Of a stretch of DNA of 64,000 nt, positions 51,834 through 59,588 are shown piece by piece. Source of the stretch: Planctellipticum variicoloris (GTDB lineage: Bacteria > Planctomycetota > Planctomycetia > Planctomycetales > Planctomycetaceae); assembly GCF_030622045.1 (NCBI RefSeq), contig NZ_CP130886.1, forward strand, positions 1,116,001-1,180,000. The letters are read 5' to 3'. How positions within the stretch are numbered: the first letter of the stretch is position 1; each line of letters starts with the position of its first letter. Both the position numbers and the translations under genes were made by a program. Under the pieces are notes generated by a model. It worked only from the letters and a program-made list of their open reading frames with translations, made no database searches and was not told the origin of the DNA.

Positions 51834-52105
51834 GCGACCGCGTGCCGGTGGTTGCGCCCGATTTGCAGACCGGCCAGGAGCCGGTCGTTCTCGGGCAGTG
51901 GCACGCCGAACCGGGCGACCGGGTTTTCGCCGGCGATCCTATTCTGGAACTGGTCGTTCCAGGGCTGGCGGTTTCGGTGAGTAGCCCCGCTGACGGCGTT
52001 CTGAACGAGATCTGCCGTCAGGCCGGAGTGCTGCTGTCGCCGGGTGAGATCCTCGCCTGGGTTGCCGCCGACGCCCCGGAACCTGACGATGGCTTCGAAG
52101 TCTGA
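51830..52105 (+). CDS. Small lipoyl/biotinyl-like domain protein without the acceptor lysine
   Basis: 91 residues from GTG 51830, overlapping the lipA stop (GTGA). The fold is a single barrel-sandwich hybrid domain: VLGQWHAEPGDRVFAGDPI, SSPADGVLNEI and GVLLSPGEILAWV align well with E2-type lipoyl domains. The hairpin that should carry ETDKA reads LELVVPGLAV, so the acceptor Lys is replaced by Gly. It cannot be lipoylated in the normal way. It might be a structural partner or regulator for LipA/LipB. It may also simply be a degenerate domain. Confidence 0.78.
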   Translation: MSDRVPVVAPDLQTGQEPVVLGQWHAEPGDRVFAGDPILELVVPGLAVSVSSPADGVLNEICRQAGVLLSPGEILAWVAADAPEPDDGFEV

Positions 52106-52183
52106 ATCCCTCGTGGAATTTCGGCGATACCATCGCAATTCTGCCGAAACGACCGGCGATTCGTGAAACGGGCGGCTTGGGTT

Positions 52184-53203
52184 ATGAATGCAACACGGCT
52201 GATCACTCGACTGAGTTGGGCTGCGTTGCTCGTGATTGCGTCCCTTGGAAGCTCCGCTCAAACTGCTGACGTCTTCCTGCTTCCCTATTTTCTCGGAAAC
52301 GGGGAAACCGGCGTCTACTTCGCGTACAGCCGCGACGGGCTCAAGTTCGAATGGCTCAACGACGGCAAGGTGGTTATGCCGGCGCCCGAGTGGCCTGGCG
52401 AAAACCTGACTCGCGATCCGTCGATCGTCTACCATGATGGCGTGTTCCATCTGGTCTGGACGACGAGCTGGAGCTCGCGCAGCATCGGTTACGCTCGGTC
52501 CGATGACCTCGTCAACTGGAGCAAGCCCCAGAAAATCGAGATCTGGCGAGCCGGCGCCGCGGTCAGGAACACCTGGGCTCCCGAGCTCCATTGGGATCCC
52601 GAACGGAAGGAGTTCCTGATCCTCTGGAGCTCGACAATCGACGCGGAACTGAACGACAACGACGGCTCGGTCGATCCCCACGGCCACGACCATCGGACCT
52701 ACGCCGCGCGGACAAAGGACTTTGCGACGTTCTCGGAGCCTGAGCTGTTCTTCAGCCCCCGGGACCCCGAGCACGGGGTCATCGATCCCTACATTGCGCA
52801 CGACGATCGCGGAACCCCGGAGACTTCGGATGACCGCTGGGTCATGGTCATCAAGAATGAAATGGCTCCCGAGCAAGGGGGCAAGAATCTGCGCCTGACG
52901 TTCGGTGCGCACATGCAGGGACCTTACGAAACGACGCTTGGCCCGCCGATCGTCGGCGCCGGGACCGACATCGTCAATACAATGGGGGAAGGCCCCTCCC
53001 TGCTGAAGCATTCCGGCACATGGTTTCTGTACTGGGACGCCCCAGATAGCCCTCATTCCTATTGCCTTGCAACCAGTCGAGATTTGAAGGTCTGGAAGAA
53101 TCGCTCGGAAGAAATGTCGCTGCCCGCAGTCAAAATGCGTCATGGAACGGTGCTGATCGTTCCGGAGGCTGCCGTCGCCAAGGCTCTGCCGGCGAGCCGA
53201 TGA
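52184..53203 (+). CDS. Secreted five-bladed beta-propeller glycosidase-like protein (GH43-like)
   Basis: 339 residues from ATG 52184; a GTG at 52163 would add 7 residues. The N-terminus (ITRLSWAALLVIASLGSSAQ) is a signal peptide. The body has GH43/GH117-like repeats: YFAYSRDGLKFEWLNDG, TRDPSIVYHDGVFHLVWT, RNTWAPELHWDP and GVIDPYIAHDD. The Asp in RDPSI and Glu in APELHWD fit GH43 base and acid positions. Substrate is unknown. It is not linked to a sugar uptake locus here. The downstream holB could start at 53200 (ATGA overlap), but 53287 is better. Confidence 0.75.
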   Translation: MNATRLITRLSWAALLVIASLGSSAQTADVFLLPYFLGNGETGVYFAYSRDGLKFEWLNDGKVVMPAPEWPGENLTRDPSIVYHDGVFHLVWTTSWSSRSIGYARSDDLVNWSKPQKIEIWRAGAAVRNTWAPELHWDPERKEFLILWSSTIDAELNDNDGSVDPHGHDHRTYAARTKDFATFSEPELFFSPRDPEHGVIDPYIAHDDRGTPETSDDRWVMVIKNEMAPEQGGKNLRLTFGAHMQGPYETTLGPPIVGAGTDIVNTMGEGPSLLKHSGTWFLYWDAPDSPHSYCLATSRDLKVWKNRSEEMSLPAVKMRHGTVLIVPEAAVAKALPASR

Positions 53204-53286
53204 GCCGGAAGTTGCTGAACGGTCAGACTGATTCTGACATCGACGGCGGACGGAATGCCGGAATTGAACACAGGAAGGGGCAGGAG

Positions 53287-54375
53287 ATGGCTTCGATCTG
53301 GGACGGTTTTCGCGGTCATTTTGACCAGATCGAGATGTTTCGGCGGACCGTCGAGCGCGGCCGACTGACGCAGGCCTACCTGCTGGTGGGGCCTGAGGGG
53401 ATCGGCAAGCAGCTTTTCGCCCGTCGGCTTGCCGAATGCCTGCTGTGCCAGAACCGTCCGCGCAACCAACTCGAAGCGTGTGGTGAATGTCCGGGCTGCC
53501 GACCGTTTCTGGCTGGCGCGCATCCGGATTATCTGTTTGTCGATCGCGAGCCCGGCAAGCGGGAGTTGACCGTCGGCAAGATTGTCGGCGACGACGATCA
53601 ACAGGGGTTATGCCACGATCTTGCTCTGCGGCCGCTACCCGGCTCGCGGAAAGTCGCCGTCGTCAACGACGCCGATACGATGAACGACGTGACTGCGAAC
53701 GCGCTTCTGAAGACTCTGGAAGAGCCGCCTGACGGGGCTGTGTTATTTCTGATCGCGTCCAATCTGGATTCGGTGCTGCCGACGATCCGGTCCCGCTGCC
53801 AGTTGGTGCGATTCTCGCCCTTGTCCACGGACGAAATCGCCGGGCTGCTTGAATTGCAGGGTGTGACTGCCACGCGCGACGAGGCCGCGGCGGTCGCGGC
53901 TCTCAGCGAGGGGAGTCTGGCGACCGCCCGGCAATTGCTCGACCCGGGGCTCCGGGGGCTGCAGTTGCTGCTCCTCGACGAACTGTCGCGACTCGATTTC
54001 AGCGGCCTGGGGCTGGCGAAGCGACTGCAGGAGGGGCTCGACAAGCTCAGCAGTGAAGCGGCGGAGCAGAGGGTCTTTGCGCACTGGCTGATTCGGTTCA
54101 CGGTGGAGTTCTATCGGGCAGTCCTCTGGGAAATCGGCGGCGCATCGGCCGATGCCGGTGCGGCGACCAAAGCGGCCTGCGCCTGGATCGACGCACTCCC
54201 GCTGACTGCGGAAGAGGCTACGGACCTTGTCGGCCAACTGATCGAGCGCGCCGCTCAGGCGACCGGACACATTGAACAGAATGTGTCCGTGTCGCTGGCG
54301 CTGGAAGGTCTCTTCGACGAGCTGGCCCGCCTGACCCGAGCGGGCCTGCCCTCCCGACAGGCCCTGGCCCGCTGA
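53287..54375 (+). CDS. holB: DNA polymerase III subunit delta prime
   Basis: 362 residues from ATG 53287, preceded by AGGAAGGGG at 53272-53280. The clamp-loader fold has QAYLLVGPEGIGKQLFA as P-loop, a C4 zinc module (CLLCQ, CGECPGCRPF), NALLKTLEEPP and the SRC motif IRSRCQLVRF. The P-loop here is GPEGIGKQ, with Gln where most ATPases have Ser/Thr, as expected for a non-hydrolysing delta prime. An earlier ATG at 53200 overlaps the upstream stop but adds no conserved sequence. A Cys-rich zinc module confirms the family. Confidence 0.92.
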   Translation: MASIWDGFRGHFDQIEMFRRTVERGRLTQAYLLVGPEGIGKQLFARRLAECLLCQNRPRNQLEACGECPGCRPFLAGAHPDYLFVDREPGKRELTVGKIVGDDDQQGLCHDLALRPLPGSRKVAVVNDADTMNDVTANALLKTLEEPPDGAVLFLIASNLDSVLPTIRSRCQLVRFSPLSTDEIAGLLELQGVTATRDEAAAVAALSEGSLATARQLLDPGLRGLQLLLLDELSRLDFSGLGLAKRLQEGLDKLSSEAAEQRVFAHWLIRFTVEFYRAVLWEIGGASADAGAATKAACAWIDALPLTAEEATDLVGQLIERAAQATGHIEQNVSVSLALEGLFDELARLTRAGLPSRQALAR

Positions 54376-54394
54376 ATTTCGCCAGATGCCAGTC

Positions 54395-55153
54395 TCAGCC
54401 CGCCTCTTTCGGGGCGCGGCCATCTGCTGATTCCCCCGGGACAAAGCGGTATCCAGTCCCCCGGACTGACAGAATATGCTTTGGCTGGGCGGGATCCGGC
54501 TCAATGACCTTCCGGAGCCGCAGGACGAAATTGTCGATCGACCGCGTTGTCACGTCCGCCGTTTCGTCCCAGACATGCTCGAGGATCTTCTGTCGCGACA
54601 GCACTTCGTTCGGATGCTCGATAAAGTACCGGAGCAACTGCATTTCCAGCGTGGTGAGATTGTGCCTGCGTCCGCCGACCAGGACTTCGAACGTCCGGAA
54701 ATTGACTTTGACGTTGCCGAACTCCGCGACGGACTGCGCCGAGCCGGGCTGTTCGCCGGACGTTTCATGGGACTGCAGCAGCGTCCGATGGCGTTCCAGC
54801 AGATTCTTCACCCGGTTCAGCAGCTCGGGCAGTGCGAAGGGCTTGGTGATGTACTGGTCGGTCCCGCAGTCGAAGGCGTGCATCTTGTCTTCGCTGAGAG
54901 TCCGGGCGCTCAGGACCAGCACCGGAACCAGCTTGTCCAGCGAGCGGATGGCGGTACACGTTTCGTAGCCGCTCATCCCCGGCAGCATCAGGTCCAGGAT
55001 GACCAGACTGACCGGCGGAGACGCCGCCTGGAACAACTGCAGCGCCGTCGGTCCATCTCCGGCCAGCAGAACCTCGTAGCCCTCCTGCTCGAAGTTGAAT
55101 TTCAGTCCTGCGGCGAGGGCGTCTTCGTCTTCAACAATCAGGATCGTGGTCAT
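54395..55153 (-). CDS. OmpR/PhoB family response regulator
   Basis: 252 residues. Receiver domain with phospho-acceptor Asp54 (VILDLMLPGMSG), acidic VEDED, and Lys in ITKPFALPE. A winged-helix DNA-binding domain (about 150-240) has the family pattern LTTLEMQLLRYFIEHPNEVL, SRQKILEHVW, VDNFVLRLRKVIEPD-like sequence (here IDNFVLRLRKVIE) and RGTGYRFV. It overlaps the kinase gene upstream by 4 nt (ATGA), so the two are a coupled pair. Target genes are unknown. Confidence 0.95.
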   Translation of the reverse strand: MTTILIVEDEDALAAGLKFNFEQEGYEVLLAGDGPTALQLFQAASPPVSLVILDLMLPGMSGYETCTAIRSLDKLVPVLVLSARTLSEDKMHAFDCGTDQYITKPFALPELLNRVKNLLERHRTLLQSHETSGEQPGSAQSVAEFGNVKVNFRTFEVLVGGRRHNLTTLEMQLLRYFIEHPNEVLSRQKILEHVWDETADVTTRSIDNFVLRLRKVIEPDPAQPKHILSVRGTGYRFVPGESADGRAPKEAG

Positions 55154-56058
55154 GCCCCGGCCTTCCTCCCCGGCAGATCGACTTCAAAGACGCTGCCCTG
55201 TCCCCCCTGGCGGTCATGCACGGTGATCCGTCCTTTGAGTTGCCGCACCAGCGTCTGGACAATGTACAGCCCCAGCCCGGTTCCCTTTTGACGACGGGTC
55301 AGCTCGCTCCCGGCTCGAAAAAACAGGCCGAAAATCCGCTTGCGAAGTTCGGGGGGAACGCCTTCCCCATTATCCGCAATCCGTGTGATCACGCGACCCC
55401 GCTCCACACGGACCTGGATTTCGACGCGGGGCGGCGTATCGCCGTACTTGATGGCGTTGTCGAGCAGGTTGCGGAAGATCGTGTCCAGCACCAGCCCGCT
55501 GGCATGCAGGATCGCCGGCTGGAGATCGTACTGGATCGTTTCAGACTCTTCGCACTTGTGATGGACGCAGGCCGCCTGGGCGCAGCGCCGGAGGAGGGAC
55601 TCCAGATCGATGTCGGCGGGGTCGGCCTGCGTTCCGATGGCATCGAGCCGGCCGACTTCGAGAAGCTGGTTAATCAGGTGATCGAGCCGTTCGAGTTCCT
55701 GTTCCATCACGCGGTAGAACTTCGTCCGCTGCTGGTCGTCGAGGGTCCGCAGTTCGAGGGTCTCCAGGTACAGTTTGAGCGTCGCGATCGGCGATTTGAG
55801 CTCGTGCGTGACGCTGTCGATGAAGTTGGCCTGCCGCTGGTTCAGCCGGACTTCCTTGATGATCAGCACGAGATAGAACGACAGCCCCGCGAGAATTGCG
55901 GCAAAGATCACCACCCCGGCGAACAGGGCGCTCCACCACGTGATCTGCGCCAGCAGGACGATCCAGAGGATCATCAGCGAGATATTGAGGACCATCAGCA
56001 CTACGCTGAGCGTGATCGGCAGATGCAGCGTCCTGCGCGTGCGAAGGGCGGTGACCAA
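55150..56058 (-). CDS. Sensor histidine kinase with two membrane helices and no obvious sensor domain
   Basis: 302 residues from a TTG start at 56058; no ATG or GTG lies further upstream in frame with a better fit, so the start is uncertain. Two hydrophobic helices (about 15-37 and 43-67) precede the kinase with almost no loop between. His in VTHELKSPIATLK is the phosphorylation site. N box FRNLLDNAIKYG, G1 IADNGEGVPPEL, and G2 GTGLGLYIV are intact. The lack of an external loop suggests sensing through the membrane or by a partner. It pairs with the OmpR-type regulator. Confidence 0.93.
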   Translation of the reverse strand: MVTALRTRRTLHLPITLSVVLMVLNISLMILWIVLLAQITWWSALFAGVVIFAAILAGLSFYLVLIIKEVRLNQRQANFIDSVTHELKSPIATLKLYLETLELRTLDDQQRTKFYRVMEQELERLDHLINQLLEVGRLDAIGTQADPADIDLESLLRRCAQAACVHHKCEESETIQYDLQPAILHASGLVLDTIFRNLLDNAIKYGDTPPRVEIQVRVERGRVITRIADNGEGVPPELRKRIFGLFFRAGSELTRRQKGTGLGLYIVQTLVRQLKGRITVHDRQGGQGSVFEVDLPGRKAGA

Positions 56059-56218
56059 CGGTGGGCGTCCGGTATCTGGTTTTCTGTGCGGCGGAAATTT
56101 CTCCGTGCGTCCGCGAAGTCACTGCGAGTATACTCTGCCCGCCTGCCGTGAAATACTCGCCGTCGAGTCTGTCGCCGCCACAATCCGCCTCCTTTTCCCG
56201 CCCTCCGGAGAACTGACC

Positions 56219-57427
56219 GTGCTGCGCTCCTGCCTGACGTTCGCGTGCCTGCTCCTGACCGGTTCGATGTGTCCTGCCGGTGACTGGCCGCAGTTTCGCG
56301 GTCCCGACGGAGAAGGGCACTCGGCCGAGACGAATCTTCCGCTCACCTGGAGCGAAACCGAGCACGTCGCCTGGAAGGCGGAACTGCCGGGACTGGGCTG
56401 GTCGTCACCGTCGATCGTCGGCAAGCAGATCTGGCTGACGACGGCGACCGACGAAGGCCACTCGCTCCGGGTTCTGTGCGTCGATCGCGATTCCGGCAAA
56501 GTCCTGCACGACGTCGAAGTCTTCCACAAAGACGAACCGGGGAACATCCATAAGAAAAACAGCTATGCGTCGCCCACCCCCCTGATCGAAGGGAACCGGG
56601 TCTATCTCCACTACGGGATGCTCGGCACGGCCTGCGTCTCGACCTCCAGAGAGATCCTCTGGACGACCGTTCTCAAGTACAATCATCGGCACGGCCCCGC
56701 CGGTTCCCCGGTGCTGTTCGGCGATCTGCTGATTCTCAACTGCGACGGAACCGACGTGCAATACGTCGTCGCCCTCGACAAGCTGACCGGCAAGGAAGTC
56801 TGGCGGACGGATCGCGAAGGCAAGATGGCCTACGCGACTCCGCTGATCGTCGCGGTCGACGGCAAGCCTCAGCTCATCAGCCCCGGCGGCGAATGGGTCC
56901 AGGCCTATGACCCTGCGACTGGAAAAGAAATCTGGCGCGTCCGCTATCCGGGCGGCTACTCCGTCGTCCCCCGACCGGTCGTCGGGCACGGGCTGACGTT
57001 TGTCAGCTCCAGCTACGATTCGGCGACGCTGTATGCCATCCGCCTGGGAGGAGAGGGAGATGTCACCGACAGCCACGTCGCCTGGAAGCTGAGTAAGGGG
57101 GCTCCCCACAATCCCTCCACCCTGCTGGTCGGCGACGAACTGTACGTCGTCAGCGACAAGGGGATTCTCACCTGCCTGGACGCGAAATCCGGTGAGCAGC
57201 ACTACCAGGAGCGGCTGGGGGGCAACTTCTCCGCCTCGCCGCTGTTTGCTGACGGCCGAATCTACCTGCTGGACGAAGACGGCAAGTGCACGGTCATCGC
57301 TCCGGGCAAAGAGTATCGAGTCCTCGCCGAGAATCAGCTCCCGGGGCGGACGCTGGCGTCCATTTCCACGGCGGATGGCGCCCTGTTCCTACGGACTGAC
57401 ACCGCTTTGTATCGACTGCAGAAGTAG
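56219..57427 (+). CDS. Secreted PQQ-type beta-propeller protein (paralogue)
   Basis: 402 residues from GTG 56219, 8 nt after GGAG at 56207-56210. The signal peptide is LRSCLTFACLLLTGSMCPAG. The mature part starts GDWPQFRGPDG and has repeated blades (SGKVLHDVEVF, TGKEVWRTDREG, TGKEIWRVRYPG, SGEQHYQERLGG). It shares LPLTWSETEHVAWKAELPG-like sequence with the 34919 gene and the same start, but the rest is less similar. Function is unknown; such proteins are frequent in planctomycetes and are secreted. No PQQ synthesis gene is near. Confidence 0.88.
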   Translation: MLRSCLTFACLLLTGSMCPAGDWPQFRGPDGEGHSAETNLPLTWSETEHVAWKAELPGLGWSSPSIVGKQIWLTTATDEGHSLRVLCVDRDSGKVLHDVEVFHKDEPGNIHKKNSYASPTPLIEGNRVYLHYGMLGTACVSTSREILWTTVLKYNHRHGPAGSPVLFGDLLILNCDGTDVQYVVALDKLTGKEVWRTDREGKMAYATPLIVAVDGKPQLISPGGEWVQAYDPATGKEIWRVRYPGGYSVVPRPVVGHGLTFVSSSYDSATLYAIRLGGEGDVTDSHVAWKLSKGAPHNPSTLLVGDELYVVSDKGILTCLDAKSGEQHYQERLGGNFSASPLFADGRIYLLDEDGKCTVIAPGKEYRVLAENQLPGRTLASISTADGALFLRTDTALYRLQK

Positions 57428-57534
57428 TTCTGTCCTCCGTTTCACGCGTCTGCCCAGAGAGTTCGCCTTGTCCTCGTCCCGTGCTCCCCGCTACAACCCG
57501 CGGAGCATCGGGGCGTCAGGCAAGGAGGCTCGTC

Positions 57535-58308
57535 GTGAAACCAGCGCTGTGGACCGCTCAGACCGTCGGATTGTGGACGCTGGCGTGCCTGCCGGTCGTG
57601 TTGTCAGTGATCGTCCACGGCGCCGCGACGCCGGCCCCGCTGGCGATTGCTGCCGCGTCCCGGCCGGCACTGGCCTTTAATCAGTATCAGGTCGATCTCG
57701 GCGCAATCCAGGCGATGCCTGAAGTCCGCGCTACGTTCGTCTTTCAAAATCGCGGATCGCAGCCCGTCGAGATTCAGGAAATCCAGCCGAGCTGCGGCTG
57801 TCTGATGCCCCGACTTTCTAAAAAGCGCTACGAACCCGGCGAATCCGACGGTCTTGTCGTCCGCGTGCAACCGGCGAATGAGCAGCCCGGTTCCAAAGAG
57901 TACTTTGTCGATATGAAGTACACGGATCCTGAACCGCGATCCGTCCGCCTGACCTTCAAGCTCATCATCCCTGAACAACAACTTCTGGTCAGTCCCAAAG
58001 CTCTGATTTTCTTCCAGTTCGGCGACCAGGAGACCACGCAGAACCTGACGGTGACGAATGCCCGCGGAACGTCGCTCCGAATTCTGGACGCCGTTACGAA
58101 CTCCTCGTACGTCACGCTGCAGATTGGCGATCAGGGCTTGTCGCCTCGGGACGGCTATCCGCAACAGGTGGTCCGCGTGACTGCAGCGGCCAATGTTCCC
58201 GACGGACGGCATCATGGGCTGATTACGCTGAAGACGGATGACGCCGATCAGCCGGAGCTGCGCGTGCCGGTGATGGTTCAGGGAGGCAAGGCCCCGCAGC
58301 GGCCGTGA
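57535..58308 (+). CDS. DUF1573 protein with signal anchor
   Basis: 257 residues from GTG 57535, with a strong AAGGAGG ribosome binding site 6 nt upstream (57522-57528). A hydrophobic N-terminal segment (TVGLWTLACLPVVLSVIV) anchors or exports it. The conserved DUF1573 core is seen in YQVDLGAIQA, ATFVFQNRGSQPVEIQEI and the SCGC motif. A second Ig-like domain follows from about residue 150. The family is common in Bacteroidetes and planctomycetes; function is unknown, with a proposed role in cell-surface assembly. Confidence 0.88.
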   Translation: MKPALWTAQTVGLWTLACLPVVLSVIVHGAATPAPLAIAAASRPALAFNQYQVDLGAIQAMPEVRATFVFQNRGSQPVEIQEIQPSCGCLMPRLSKKRYEPGESDGLVVRVQPANEQPGSKEYFVDMKYTDPEPRSVRLTFKLIIPEQQLLVSPKALIFFQFGDQETTQNLTVTNARGTSLRILDAVTNSSYVTLQIGDQGLSPRDGYPQQVVRVTAAANVPDGRHHGLITLKTDDADQPELRVPVMVQGGKAPQRP

Positions 58309-58412
58309 TCCCGTCGGAGCTTTCGCACTTCGCCGGGGCGACGTAAACTGCAAAGATTGACTTCGATCCAAGTCCTGAAGGAGCCGCAGAGCGCGGCGCA
58401 GCCGATCCCATC

Positions 58413-59540
58413 GTGGCGACCCGACTGGCATTGATCATCCCGACGCTGGATCGTTCCGGCGCCGAGAAACAGTTCACGCTGCTGGCGACCGGGTTGCCAC
58501 GTGACGAATTCGACGTTCACGTCGCGCTCCTCACCCGTGGTGGAGCGTTCGAGGCTGATCTCGCCGCGGCCGGCGTTCCGGCGACGCATATCGGCAAACG
58601 GTTCAAGTGCGATCCCCGGGCCTGGTGGCGGTTGCGCCGATGGCTGAAGCAGTTGCAGCCCGAAGTCATTCACACCTGGCTTTTCGCCGCCAACGCCTAC
58701 GGGAGGCTGGCGGCAGGGGCGGTTCCTAAGGCCAGCGTCATCGTCTCAGAACGCTGCGTCGATTCCTGGAAGGCGAACTGGCAGCACTGGCTCGATCGCA
58801 AATTGCTCCCCGGGACCGATCGCGTCGTCGGAAACTCGCAGAGCGTGGTCGATTTCTACCGCGAGCATGGCGTTCCCGGCGAAAAGCTGGTCACGATCCC
58901 GAATGGGATCTCGGCTCCCAATCCTCCCCGTGTGGATCGGGCGACCCTGCTGAATCGGCTCGGTTTCCCCCCCGATGCATTCGTGGCGATGTACATCGGT
59001 CGCATGGCGTCCCAGAAACGGGTCGGAGACCTCGTCTGGGCCGTCGAAACGCTGCGCCAGATCCGCCCGCAGTTGCGGCTGGTGCTCGTCGGGGACGGCC
59101 CAGCCCGGGATTCGTTACAGCAAGTCGCGCAAGATATCCATTGCCAGGAACATGTTCGGTTCGTGGGGCTTCAGGAAGACGTGGCGAGCTGGCTGAATCT
59201 GGCGGATGTCTTCTGGCTGGCGAGCAGTTTTGAGGGCATGTCGAACAGTCTGATGGAGGCGATGGCCGCCGGGAAGCCCTGCGTCGTTTCAGACATTCCG
59301 CCGAACCGGGAATTGATCGAGCAGGGGGTGCATGGTTTCCTGGCGCCGCCGGGCGACACCGTGGCCTTCATGCAGTTCACCCGGCGGTTGATCGACGAGC
59401 CCGGCCTGCGGGAGCAGCTCGGGAACGCCGCCCGCATTCGAATGCTGCAGGAGTTTTCGGTCGACCGGATGCGCGAGCGCCATATTGCGCTGTATCGTGA
59501 AGTTGTCGCCGAGCAGCAGGTCCCCGCCGGAGTCGCCTGA
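58413..59540 (+). CDS. GT4 family glycosyltransferase
   Basis: 375 residues from GTG 58413. GT-B fold with the N-terminal domain ALIIPTLDRSGAEKQF, and the C-terminal donor-binding domain with YIGRMASQKRVGDLV, LVLVGDGPARDSL and the E-x7-E motif in EGMSNSLMEAMAAGKP. It probably transfers a sugar from a nucleotide donor to a surface polysaccharide or lipid. The asparagine synthetase that follows after 48 nt is a frequent neighbour of such genes in exopolysaccharide loci, but no other pathway gene is seen. Confidence 0.92.
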   Translation: MATRLALIIPTLDRSGAEKQFTLLATGLPRDEFDVHVALLTRGGAFEADLAAAGVPATHIGKRFKCDPRAWWRLRRWLKQLQPEVIHTWLFAANAYGRLAAGAVPKASVIVSERCVDSWKANWQHWLDRKLLPGTDRVVGNSQSVVDFYREHGVPGEKLVTIPNGISAPNPPRVDRATLLNRLGFPPDAFVAMYIGRMASQKRVGDLVWAVETLRQIRPQLRLVLVGDGPARDSLQQVAQDIHCQEHVRFVGLQEDVASWLNLADVFWLASSFEGMSNSLMEAMAAGKPCVVSDIPPNRELIEQGVHGFLAPPGDTVAFMQFTRRLIDEPGLREQLGNAARIRMLQEFSVDRMRERHIALYREVVAEQQVPAGVA

Positions 59541-59588
59541 CGCGCCACGGCAGCGGTCGGTCCCAGTTCTCCCTCACGGTAATCCCGG

